A DNA stretch of 64,000 nt, taken from NCBI GenBank assembly GCA_034231615.1, contig CM067304.1, positions 18,218,444-18,282,443 of the forward strand, given 5' to 3'. Made by a program: the position numbers and the translations under genes. Below the pieces are notes generated by a model. It was not told the DNA's origin, ran no database searches, and was given only the letters and a program-made list of their open reading frames with translations. Shown piece by piece: positions 11,371 to 25,300 of the stretch (its first letter is position 1; the number at the start of each line of letters is the position of its first letter). Source of the stretch: Meghimatium bilineatum (taxonomy: Eukaryota > Mollusca > Gastropoda > Stylommatophora > Philomycidae).

Positions 11371-11493
11371 TTAAGCCTTGCCATATTTTCTTTTAGTTGT
11401 ATAGACAGTACGATTGTTAAGTCCCTGGACTGGTCTGTAACAGTTAACCATTGGCTGCCCGTGTGTGTCAAGAAGCGACCGGAATATTTCCAC
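11371..11493 (-). CDS. CA-A last exon with stop codon
   Basis: 123 nt, 40 codons plus TAA. Acceptor tattttacag. It begins VEIFRSLL and contains YRPVQGLNNRTVY, the family's C-terminal signature, and ends KYGKA. An AATAAA lies about 230 bp downstream. Confidence 0.93.
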   Translation of the reverse strand: MEIFRSLLDTHGQPMVNCYRPVQGLNNRTVYTTKRKYGKA

Positions 11494-13002
11494 CTGTAAA
11501 ATAAGAATGAAATGGCGTTATGGTGGTCTTTTTCGTTTTTACAGTCGATCAAGAAACGGTCAGTGTAAAGTCGATCAAGAAAAGACCAGTGTAAAGTCGA
11601 TCAAGAAACAGGCCAGTGTAAAGTCGATCAAGAAAAATACGAGTGTAAAGTCGATCAAGAAACAGGCCAGTGTAAAGTCGATCAAGAAATAGGCCAGTGT
11701 AAAGTCGATCAAGAAACAGGCCAGTATAAAGTCGATCAAGTAAAAGAACAGTGTAAAGTCGATGAGAAACAGGCCAGTGTAAAGTCGATCAAGAAACAGG
11801 CCAGTGTAAAGTCGATCACGAAAAAGACCAATGTAAAGGTTATCTTCTTATAGAAGCTTCATGGCACGTCATCTGTACAATTATGCTTTTAATTTGCTGT
11901 TGAAATGTGTTTCATGTTTACCTGATTATATATGTATGCACCCTCTGTGGTTGGGAGGGAGCCAGAGATGTACTGTGCAGCAGTGGGGAGGAGGAAACTG
12001 ACAGCACAGTTTTTTCCTATTGCTGAAACCCATCATAGAGGCACGGTGACTCAGGACGTGACAATCCTTTTGACTTGAACATTTGGTTGCATGGCTGGAG
12101 CAATAGAGAAGTTCAGCATAACCAGTAGTCAATTGGTGGCGGGGAAGGAGCACAGTGAACCCTATCTTGACTACAGTGGCTGGGAGCAGTACATAGGTTG
12201 AAACCTACCTTCCTGGAGATGTAATAGTTATTCTCTGGCTCTGTCCCGGGGCGGGCCGAAAATCCACAGACTTCCCAGCAATATAATGCCATTTAATGTC
12301 ATTAGGTCAAAGGGCATGAGCCCTTGGACCGCTGGATCAGCAACTAACCAACCAACCAACATAGGATATTGAATTTATTTCTTGTATAATTGATGTGCGA
12401 TATTCCTCTGTAACATTGGTTTTCAAAATTCTGCTTTTCAGATATTGTTATGAAGGCGCTAAATTTGTGAGTTTGTGTGTGTGAGGGAGGGGAATGTGAT
12501 CCAAATTACGTTGAGTTAGAAATTAGATTTTAAAAGTCGTACCTGCTCTGCGGATAACATAACTTTGTCAATTCCTAGGAACCAGGTGACAACTTCCCTG
12601 CATGGAGGCGTGGTTAGGCTTCCTTGGTAACGGAAGTAATTATACTTTCTGGAGAAAGGCAGCAAGTCGGAGATTGGAAATGTTGAAATATTTGCTTTGT
12701 CGTCTGTAAAATATAGATAACAGGAATTTGAATAAGAACATCAAATACTTTTTGGTGCCCTCGTCACTATACCCCAGCCAAATGGATTTAAAACATTTCC
12801 AGGTCTAATACGCAGGACCTGTATTCATCATCATCACTAACATCATCATCATAGTTAACTTTATCATCACTAGCATCATCATCACTAACATCATCATCAT
12901 AGTTAACTTTATCATCACTAGCATCATCATCACTAACATCATCATCATAGTTAACTTTATCATCACTAGCATCATCATATTCATCATCATCATCACCACT
13001 AA

Positions 13003-13064
<62 letters not shown>

Positions 13065-13295
13065 CTAAAATCATCATCATCATCAATAACATCATCACTA
13101 ACATCATCATCATCATCTCTAACATCATCATCAATAACATCATCACTAACATCATCATCACTAACATCATCACTAACATCATCATCACTAACATCATCAC
13201 TAACATCATCATCACTAACATCATCACTAACATCATCATCACTAACATCATCACTAACATCATCACTAACATCATCACTAACATCATCATCATCG

Positions 13296-13351
<56 letters not shown>

Positions 13352-16300
13352 GTCATCATCACTAAAATCATCATCATCATCAATAACATCATCACTAACA
13401 TCATCACTAACATCATCATCATCATCATCACTAACATCATCATCATCATTACTAACATCATCATCACTATAATCATCATCATCAATAACATCATCACTAA
13501 CATCATCATCACTAACATCATCATCATCATCAATAACATCATCACTAACATCATCACTAACATCATCATCATCATTAACATCATCACTAACATCATCACT
13601 AACATCATCATCATCATCAATAACATCATCACTAACATCATCACTAACATTTTCATCATCATTAACATCATCACTAACATCATCATCACTAACATCATCA
13701 TCAACATCATCATCATCACTAACATCATCATCACTAACATCATCATCAACAGCATCATCATCATCACTAACATCATCACTAACATCATCATCACTAACAT
13801 CATCATCAACATCATCATCATCATCACTAACATCATCACTAACATCATCACTAACATCATCATCAACATCATCATCATCACTAACATCATCACTAACATC
13901 ATCATCAACATCATCATCATCATCACTAACATCATCACTAACATCATCATCAACATCATCATCATCATCAATAACATCATCACTAACATCATCACTAACA
14001 TCATCATCATCATTAACATCATCACTAACATCATCACTAACATTTTCATCATCATTAACATCATCACTAACATCATCATCATCATCATCACTAACATCAT
14101 CATCATCATCATCATTACTAACATCATCATCACTATAATCATCATCATCAATAACATCATCACTAACATCATCATCACTAACATCATCATCATCATCAAT
14201 AACATCATCACTAACATCATCACTAACATCATCATCATCATTAACATCATCACTAACATCATCACTAACATCATCATCATCATCAATAACATCATCACTA
14301 ACATCATCACTAACATCATCATCAATAACATCATCATTAACATCATCACTAACATCATCATCATTAACATCATCACTAACATCATCATCACTAACATCAT
14401 CATCATCATCACTAACATCATCATCACTAACATCATCATCATCATCACTAACATCATCATCACTAACATCATCATCACTAACATCATCATCACTAACATC
14501 ATCACTAACATCATCATCATTAACATCATCACTAACATCATCACTAACATCATCATCACTAACATCATCACTAACATCATCATCAATAACATCATCACTA
14601 ACATCATCACTAACATCATCATCACTAACATCATCATCAACATCATCATCATCACTAACATCATCATCACTAACATCATCATCACTAACATCATCATCAC
14701 TAACATCATCATCAACATCATCATCATCATCACTAACATCATCATCAACATCATCATCATCACTAACATCATCATCAACATCATCATCATCACTAACATC
14801 ATCATCACTAACATCATCATCAACATCATCATCATCATCACTAACATCATCATCATCATCACTAACATCATCATCACTACCATCATCATCATCATCACTA
14901 ACATCATCATCACTAACATCATCATCACTAACATCATCATCATCATCACTAACATCATCATCACTAACATCATCATCATCATCACTAACATCATCATCAC
15001 TAACATCATCATCACTAACAACATCATCACTAACATTTTTATCATCACTAACATCATCATTAACATCATCATAACTAACATCATCATCAACCACCACAGC
15101 ATCCAACAATGTCTACAGGAACATTACAAAAACATACTTGCGTTTCTGATTTGATCGAAATTTCCCAGAAGTGCGTCATATTTCTTGTTTCGATTACGTC
15201 CCATCTGTTAACACAGGACAGTAACTCTGTTAGTCTAACATATATAGAATATACGAGCTGTCGGAACTTATTATGTTTCTCTGTGTGCTCGTGTGTTGAA
15301 ACACAGACATCTTGATACAAGGTTTAGATAGGCCTACACATCACACATCACTTAGCATGGTATCTCCTCCGGATTTCTGGCGTTGATCCATATCTCACTT
15401 AGCTAGAGAGCACGTCCTTCTCCATGGTAGTTTTGCGCAATGATCTCATACACCGTCACTTGCCATGATTATCCGACTTTCCCCCTACTTTTGATTAGAT
15501 GGTGACATGAAGTATACCCAAGGTAACAAATGATCCGCCTCACTAGCCAAGATGAGTGACGCTGTGTAAGATCAGCCAAGATAAGTGACGCTATGTATGA
15601 TCACATCGCATGACTGTTTTCGGAGAAGGACTTGGTAAATATTGTTCGTGTATTTCAGACAAAATTTTTTTGGGTAACAACTTAAGCACTCTCAGTGTAT
15701 TTATATATCAGTTGAGGGTTAAAGACGAAGAGGAAGACACAGGAAGGTATTGATTGATAATATGAAGGACTAGACATGATGAAGTTTCTCCATTCCTCTA
15801 GAAGCCTAGTGAATTTGTGTGTACATGTTTCTAGAATGTCAGCACTGATATTCTGAAGGGTTATATATTTCATTATGATAATGTGTTTATGTCTGGGTGT
15901 TAGAAAATGGCTAATTATGATAATGTGTTTATGTCTGGGTGTGTCATAATGGCTGATTATGATGTGTTTATGTCTGGGTGTTAGAAAATGGCTGATTATG
16001 ATGTGTTTATGTCTGGGTGTTAGAAAATGGCTGATTTTGATGTGTTTATGTCTGGATGTTTGGGAATGGCTGATTATGATGTGTTAATGTCTGGGTGTTA
16101 GAAAATGGCTAATTATGATAATGTGTTTATGTCTGGGTGTGTGATAATGGCTGATTATGATGTGTTTATGTCTGGGTGTTAGAAAATGGCTGATTATGAT
16201 AATGTGTTTATGTCTGGGTGTTTGAGAATGATTGATTATGGTTGTGTGCTTATGTCTGAGTAATTTAGGGTGACTGAAAATGAAAGGAGTGCCTTAGAGT

Positions 16301-19300
16301 AAGGGAGCTCACATGTACAGAAAATCTGGACGAGAGATTCTAAGGCAGTCGACGATGTATTACATCGATCATCTTCCGGCTTTTCCTGCAGTTGTGTGTG
16401 CTGACAAATATATAGGCATTGTCTTTTCCTTGGAAATAATCAACAGAGCAAGGATTGGCTGGTGGGGGCTATCGAAAATGGGCACGGCACTTTCTTCATA
16501 AAACCTGCGTAACAAGAAATCATATGGAAAATCTTGATGTCCTCGTAGTCTATTTGAAATTTTGCTCTGACCTGCTTCATGACCATCTAATTCATGACCA
16601 TCTATCTCCATGACCATCTATCTTCATGACCATCTATCTTAATGACCATCTATCTCCATGACCATCTATCTCCATGACCATCTATCTTCATGACCATCTA
16701 TTTCCATGATCATCTAATTCATGACCATCTAATTCATGACCATCTATCTCCATGACCATCTATCTTCATTACCATCTATCTCCATGACCATCTATCTCCA
16801 TGACCATCTATCTTCATGACCATCTATCTCCATGACCATCTATCTTCATGACCATCTATCTTCATGACCATCTATCTTCATGACCATCTATCTATCTATT
16901 ATAATTTCCACTTCGGCTGTTTAGAGTCAGAGGGGGATGTCTGTCTCTTGTCATTTAGGTCACTTTGGCCATGATCAACCTGCACCCAATTCATGGTCTA
17001 CCTCGTGTTCTTTGTCCCGAACTTCTGCTGTTGTACCCACGAAGTGCTGGTTGCGTTGGTTCCATTCTCATGGTGTGGTAAAACCACCAGATGTGCTTTC
17101 TCTCGATGTAGTCTTGAAATGAGATGGGTTTAATTCCCCCTTCTCCCCCCCCCTCCGTATCTTCATTTCTTCATTGGGGTCTTCTGGTGATATTTATTGC
17201 TGTCCTCAAACATCTCATTTCACACACTGTGAACGTTATCGCTAGTGTCGTCTTTGTCAAGGGCCATGTTCCACATGGGCAATACATAATTGGTATAAAA
17301 ATAATGTTTTAGCAACTGTGTTTATTGCTGTGTATAATCACCATCTGTACATGCAGATAATGAGTATTATCAGAGAAGAAAGTTTCGTTCTGATGTATGT
17401 GTGCCTTCCTGCCGTCGTGTAGGTGTGGGCTACTAACGTGATGTATGTGTGTATTACTGCCGTCGTGTAGGTGTGGGCTACTAACGTGATGTATGGGTGT
17501 ATTACTGCCGTCGTGTAGGTGTGTGCTACTAACGTGATGTATGTGTGTCTTCCTGCCGTCGTGTAGGTGTGGGCTACAAACGTGATGTATGTGTGTCTTA
17601 CTGCCGTCGTGTAGGTGTGGGCTACTAACGTGATGTATGTGTGTCTTACTGCCGTCGTGTAGGTGTGGGCTACTAACGTGATGTATGTGTGTCTTACTGC
17701 CGTCGTGTAGGTGTGGGCTATTAACGTGATGTATGTGTGTATTACTGCCGTCGTGTAGGTGTGGGCTACTAACGTGATGTATGTGTGTCTTACTGCCGTC
17801 GTGTAGGTGTGGGCTACTAACGTGATGTATGTGTGTCTTACTGCCGTCGTGTAGGTGTGGGCTACTAACGTGATGTATGTGTGTCTTACTGCCGTCGTGT
17901 AGGTGTGGGCTATTAACGTGATGTATGTGTGTCTTACTGCCGTCGTGTAGGTGTGGGCTACTAACGTGATGTATGTGTGTCTTACTGCCGTCGTGTAGGT
18001 GTGGGCTACTAACGTGATGTAGATGTGTGTTATTGCCGTCGTGTAGGTGTGTGCTACTGGCGTGATGTAGGTTTGTCTTACTGCCGTCGTGTCGGTGTGT
18101 GCTACTGGCGTGATGTAGGTGTGTGTTATTGCCGTGATGTAGTTGTGTCTTAATGCCGTCGTTGAGGTGTGTCTTACTGCCGTGATGTAGGTGCGCGTTA
18201 CTGGCGTGATGTAGGTGTGTCTTACTGCCGTCGTTGAGGTGTGTTTTACTGACGTGATGTAGGTGTGTGTTACTGCCGTGATGTATGTGACTGCTTTCGT
18301 TGTGTGCTATTTTTCATATCTGTGTCTAATTCATACGTTGTTGTTTTAATAACATGATGGTGGTGGTAGAAACCCTAGCGAGTATGGGTTAGTCAGTAAT
18401 GTTACTTATGACGTAACGTTGTTATATTGTTCTGCAATAATAACACACTATTATATCAGAGTAACACAACATTATTATGATATATTCTATGTTATATTCT
18501 ATGATATTCTAACAGCTACAAAATCAACTCTCCCAGCAACATCCTAAATGAAAGCATGCAATATTTGACCAGTTTAAAAAAAAATTCATTGTCTTATAAT
18601 TCGATGTAAAAGAAGTGTGATGTTATTCTAATGCAAAAGTGTTATATTCTAATATAAAAGTGTTATATTCTAATGTAAAAGTGTTATATTCTAATGTAAA
18701 AGTGTTATATTCGAATGTAAAAGTGTTATATTCTAATGTAAAAGTTGTATATTCTAATGTAAAAGTTTTATATTCGAATGTAAAAGTGCTATATTATAAT
18801 GTAAAGGTGCTATATTTTAATGTAAAAGTGTTATATTCTAATGTAAAAGTGCTATATTCAATGTAAAAGTGTTATATTCTAATGTAAAAGATGTATATTC
18901 TAATGTAAAAGTGTTATATTCTAATGTAAAAGTGCTATATTCTAATGTAAAAGTGTTATATTCTAATGTAAAAGTGCTATATTCTAATGTAAAAGTGTTA
19001 TATTCTAATATAAAAGTACTATATTCTAATTTAGAAGTTCCAAATTATAATGTAAAAGTGTGACATTCTAATGTGAATGTGGGATTCTCTAATTCATAAA
19101 TGTCATGTTATCATCACACCTTTACATTTAGAAAGTGGAGAATGCAATGTAAAGGTGTGATGATAATGTTGATGTTAAAAATGTTGATAATAATGTTGAT
19201 GGTGAAAATCTGTATTTATTATTATAATGTTATTGAGAATAGTGTTAATTGTGATGATAATATTGATGACAATGATAATGGCGATGCTGATGATTCTATT

Positions 19301-22300
19301 GATGATTATACTGATAATTTTGATAATATTCATAATGATAATATTGATGACGATGTCAATATTGATGTTGAAACTGTTGTTGATGTTGAACATCATGTTG
19401 ATGATGCTAACAATTTTGATGATGTTGAAAGATACTGATGCTGAAAACAAAATATTAATGTTATAATGTTAAATGATGATATTCATATGTAGGTAAAAAA
19501 GGTTAATGATTGGGATATTGTTGATAAAGATGATGTTAATAATGGGAATGTTGTTAGTTCTTCTTCTTCTTCTTCTTCTTTCGTTCACTTGAAACATGTC
19601 TATATCTGTAATTCTGTCTCCTGAATAAAACTTACACTTGAAACATGTCTATATCTGCAATTCTGTCTCCTTAATAAAACACACTGTCTTTTGTAGTTCA
19701 TACAGTGTCCCATAGAGCTTTGATTCCAGTGTTGTTTCCTCTGGCCAATATGTCTGCCTCAGCGTTTCATGCTCAGAACACTCTTGAAGTATATGTTTGG
19801 CACTCTGTGCTGCCTGTCCACATGTACACATGGCCGTGTTGCTAATCTTGAACTTTGTATACATGTGACTGCGGAGTCGGTTGTGTCCTGTTCTGAGACG
19901 TAGAATTATAACTTATTTTGGTCTGTTCATAATATGATAGTCATCTTGTGTTGGTGTTTGTGGCTTTCTTATTGACTTGATCATCTGTTTTTTCTGGTGG
20001 TAGGTGATTGGTATATCCGGTTGGTCTTCGGCAGCACCTTCCTTAGCCAGTTGGTCTGCTTTTTCATTTCCTGGTATTCCACAGTGAGAGGGTATCCACT
20101 GCATGGTTACCCTATACTGGTAAGACAATTCGCTAAGTAATTTTTTTCAAGTCTGTTAGTTTTCCAGACTGGAGAGCTTGAAGCACTGACCTTGCATCTG
20201 TCAGGAATACCACAGGCTGTAGGTCAGAGTTGGAGTTCAGCAGTTTTTTAGCTGCCACACTAATTGCCTGGATTTCTGCATCATAATTATTGCAGAATTT
20301 TCCTGTCGGTGTCCTGATTGTATCTCTAGGCTTGTGTGGATATTCTATATATACACCTGCACCTCCATTTCTCACGGCATTCTGTGCTGACCCATCTGTG
20401 TATACTCTGACCCAGTAACGATGATGTTAATAAAGGGAATGTTGTTAGTAACGATGATGTTAATAATGGGAATGATGTGATAACGACGATGTTCATAATA
20501 ATTGTAATGCGGGTTTGACGTTGGCTTACTTTTATGAAAAAAGCGACGACAGTCAACCTCTTTTGCGGAGGTGGGTCCACTGTAGTATTTGAGGATGAAC
20601 CAACCAACGAGTGAACAAAATGTACCTGAGACAAGAGAAAGACACATGTGAGAGATTCGGTACACCTGTTTGATAGAAGACACACGTAAGAAATTAAGTT
20701 TTTCACAGGTGAAAGGTTGTCAAACTGCCCCTCAACATTTCTTGGTCGCCTCATACGAAATTCGTGGAAAGAAGACAGTGGTTATATTCTTAGCATACTG
20801 AACGTCAAGTTCAATCCCCTGTTGCCATATAAGCGATCACAATTTATAGACAACGAAGCGTTATATCACATTTGAAAGCTGATTTTATGAAATGTTTAGC
20901 ATCAAAATAACAACAGGGTGCCTAGCTAACTCTGTACGAAAAACATGTGGTTAGAGGCTCAAGTTTGGATGTGGTTTTCACGACGTCAGGGAACGAAACC
21001 TCGGCTAAAAGAGCGAACCAACTGGTAATCTAACTTTACTATTTTAGCAATTTCAAATACCGGCTCATTATCGAAATGAGGGTCAGTACCCGAGGATAGT
21101 GGGGGCTATTTACACGAGAAAGGTCACTAGTAGCAGAACAACGCGTAGAGATAGACGTATTCGACTCAAGTCCAATTTCTTTCACACCGTTTCTGCAGAA
21201 ACTGCCACCCAGGGACACGTATTGACCTGTAAATTCCAAGTGCACAGTTGATGATAAATTGTCTCTTCGTAGAATTGATACACACTCGTTTCCTGGTAGA
21301 ATTTCAGATGCTAGGGAAGCTATTCTGAAATAAAGCATTCCGAAATCGAATGGGCTCAATCGAAAGGCGCAAATAGCGCAGCTCCGATGTAGGGCTTATA
21401 TCACATGTACTTCACGCTCTCCTGTTCTAATCACACGATTATTACTAGTTTTGATTATTTCAGAGCGAAGTATTTAATGCTTTTCGCATACTTTGAAACA
21501 TACACCATGGATATAATGAGTTTGACATACTCTGAAACATTCACCATGTATATAATGAGTTTGACATACTCTGAAACATTCACCATGTATATAATGAGTT
21601 TGACATACTCTGAAACATTCACCATGAAACTAATGTTTCGCAGGTTTTGAACAATTTCACCATGGAACTTATGAGTTTCACATATTTCGCACTAATTGTA
21701 GAAAAATTCAAATAGGTTATGTAACTCTAGTTTCAAGTGTGCGGTATTTATTGTGAATCTGAAACCTGGAGAAAGTAGAGGAGGTACAAGAATATCATGG
21801 ACAGGAAACATCATGGCTGGACAGATCAAGAATTGTCTTCACTCATTTCGTATAGCTGATGATATAAATCGCGAAGGACTGTGTGTTGATGCATTCAATG
21901 TGGTAACTCTAGGATCCGACAGGTTTATGGGTTTGTGGAGATGGGATGTGAATCACACAATTAAAAGTCTTTCGTCGAGCAATTGTGGTCACTACATTGC
22001 TACACTCTTGTGAGACCTGGATAGTGTGCAGCAGGCGTACCAGAGTGTTAAATCACTTCTACAAATATCATGTACCGTACATTGCTATTCTTATTAATTC
22101 TTCTTCTTCGTCGTGCGCCTTGCGGCGGACCCTCTGAAAGCATTCCGCTGACCGTTCTGAGAAGGACGTATGAGGATGATCTGCTTTGTGTCATGTTTTA
22201 CAGCAAGCTGCGTTATTTGCGCCTTTCGACTTGACACATCCGTCTTCAGTCAAAAAATTTTTGGGCCGGGTTGGCACACTCGTATCTTCGATCCCTAGTA

Positions 22301-25300
22301 CTTGGCCAGGATACAGCAGGGTTGCTGAACTCCTGTTTCCAGGCCCACTGCGTGAAGGTGTACTGAGGGTCTTGGCCAGCTGTGGTTCACTGACCCTGAT
22401 GCTCGACCAGCTATGGAGCGCCGGCCGGTGCACTCTGGTGTGCATGTCATCTCTGGACCCCATTGCTATTCACATACACATATTTGATGAAATTTGAGGT
22501 GTTACTAATAAAACCATATGTATCTATTGTACACTTTGAATGGTAAATTCAAGTAGGAAGCAAATGGATTTATTAACAATTCTTGAGACCAACGGGAATT
22601 GAACCAGCCCGTTCTTACGTTCTAACAGCGAACATCCAGCACAAGTATTGAAGTATACTTGAACGGGATGTTCGTTGCTGTTGTAATAGTATTTGTATCG
22701 ATTGACCAGGCCGTTAGAACAGACTGGTTCAATTCCCGTTGATCTCAAGATTGGGAATGGCCAGCTAATTCTACAAGTTGAGTTTGCGAGACGGGTTCTC
22801 TATCAACTCTTCTACCGAACCTTAATAGAAAAATATATTGGATATAAGTAATACCTCCATTGGAAAATATCTTCCGTTGAAGCTGTGTTCAGACCCTCTG
22901 CTGTTATTCTTTCCCCAATGAAAGTGCAGCTGTCTCAACTTGTACATGCCCAGTAAACCTCCACCACCAAGAAAGAAATCTCTGCCCGTAGGAAATAGTT
23001 TCACTGTGGATATGAGAAGACAACGTAAGTACCAGAGAATGCAATGCATCCTATGACTTCCATTCCCCATTGAGGTCATCTCCTTGAAGTGGAGATTCGG
23101 CGTAGTCCAGCCAATAGAGGATGGAAACAGATTGGTCTGGCCACTACTTATTTCGAGTAGGATAACAGTCCTGCCCAAAGCAATCACTGGTGCTGATGTC
23201 GGAGATACCAAGCCGAGAGGCGCACTAGAAACTATGATATCACATAAACTGACTTGATAATATGTCTTCACAAAAAATGCTGTCTAGACATGTTAAACTG
23301 TGAACGAGAAGATGCTGTCTAGACATGTTAAACTGTGAACGAGAAGATGATGTCTAGACATGTTAAACTGTGAACGAGAAGATGATGTCTAGACATGTTA
23401 AACTGTGAACGAGAAGATGATGTCTAGACATGTTAAACTGTGAACGAGAAGATGATGTCTAGACATGTTAAACTGTGAACGAGAAGATGCTGTCTAGACA
23501 TGTTAAACTGTGAACGAGAAGATACTGTCTAGACATGTTAAACTGTGAACGAGAAGATGCTGTCTAGACATGTTAAACTGTGAACGAGAAGATGCTGTCT
23601 AGACATGTTAAACTGTGAACGAGAAGATACTGTCTAGACATGTTAAACTGTGAACGAGAAGATGCTGTCTAGACATGTTAAACTGTGAACGAGAAGATGA
23701 TGTCTAGACATGTTAAACTGTGAACGAGAAGATGATGTCTAGACATGTTAAACTGTGAACGAGAAGATACTGTCTAGACATGTTAAACTGTGAACGAGAA
23801 GATGCTGTCTAGACATGTTAAACTGTGAACGAGAAGATGCTGTCTAGACATGTTAAACTGTGAACGAGAAGAAGCTGTCTAGACATGTTAAACTGTGAAC
23901 AAGAAGATACTGTCTAGACATGTTAAACTGTGAACGAGAAGATGCTGTCTAGACAGGTTAAACTGTGAACGAGATGAAGCAAAAGAGGAAGAGGACTTTC
24001 ATTGTTATTTTGAGTTATCGCAAATAATTCTTCTTCAACGTTCATTCTCAAACTCCCATTGTAGCAGGATAATAGTCCAACTAGATTCTCACGATGTACT
24101 CAGAGAAGGGAAATGTGTTGTGTCGCACTTTTATTTACTCAACTGGTCCCACACATCCATCTTCGGATGTGCGCAAATACTAAATTTCCGCGAAGCACAA
24201 TATTTAATATAATTATGAGATGCGCAAAATCTAGAATTATGATCTTTGATAACGTACGACAGATCCATCTTTTCCAATGAGGAGATAGTTTTAATGATCT
24301 GTATTTAGATTGTGACAGATTTATCTGATCCAGGTTGATGCTGCTTTAAGGGATCTCTGTCTAGACAGTGACAGATTTATATGTTCCAGGTTGATGCTGC
24401 TTTAAGGGATCTCTGTCTAGACAGTGACAGATTTATCTGTTCCAGGTTGATGCTGCTTTAAGGGATCTCTGTCTAGACAGTGACAGATTTATCTGTTCCA
24501 GGTTGATGCTGCTTTAAGGGATCTCTGTCTAGACAGTGACAGATTTATCTGTTCCAGGTTGATGCTGCTTTAAGGGATCTCTGTCTAGACAGTGACAGAT
24601 TTATCTGTTCCAGGTTGATGCTGCTTTAAGGGATCTCTGTCTAGACAGTGACAGATTTATTTGTTCCAGGTTGATGCTGCTTTAAGGGATCTCTGTCTAG
24701 ACAGTGACAGATTTATCTGTTCCAGGTTGATGCTGCTGTAAGGGATCTCTGTCTAGACAGTGACAGATTTATCTGTTCCAGGTTGATGCTGCTTTAAGGG
24801 ATCTCTGTCTAGACAGTGACAGATTTATCTGTTCCAGGTTGATGCTGCTTTAATGGATCTCTGTCTAGACAGTGACAGATTTATCTGTTCCAGGTTGATG
24901 CTGCTTTAAGGGATCTCTGTCTAGACAGTGACAGATTTATCTGTTCCAGGTTGATGCTGCTTTAATGGATCTCTGTCTAGACAGTGACAGATTTATCTGT
25001 TCCATGTTGATGCTGCTTTAAGGGATCTCTGTCTAGACAGTGACAGATTTATCTGTTCCAGGTTGATGCTGCTTTAAGGGATCTCTGTCTAGACAGTGAC
25101 AGATTTATCTGTTCCAGGTTGATGCTGCTTTAAGGGATCTCTGTCTAGACAGTGACAGATTTATCTGTTCCAGGTTGATGCTGCTTTAATGGATCTCTGT
25201 CTAGACAGTGACAGATTTATCTATTGAATTGATATGAATAATCTGTGTCTTATAGTGACAGATTCATCATATCCAGAGATGAATTGTTTTGTTGATCATT

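Noticed and set aside
12788..15109. Open frames of over 760 codons rich in Asp/Val/Ser or Met/Leu/Val
   Set aside because: They are translations of the ATC-type microsatellite, open in two frames at once, inside a CA-A intron.
23275..25228. CRISPR-like regular repeats
   Set aside because: Units are contiguous with no unique spacers, and the DNA is eukaryotic.
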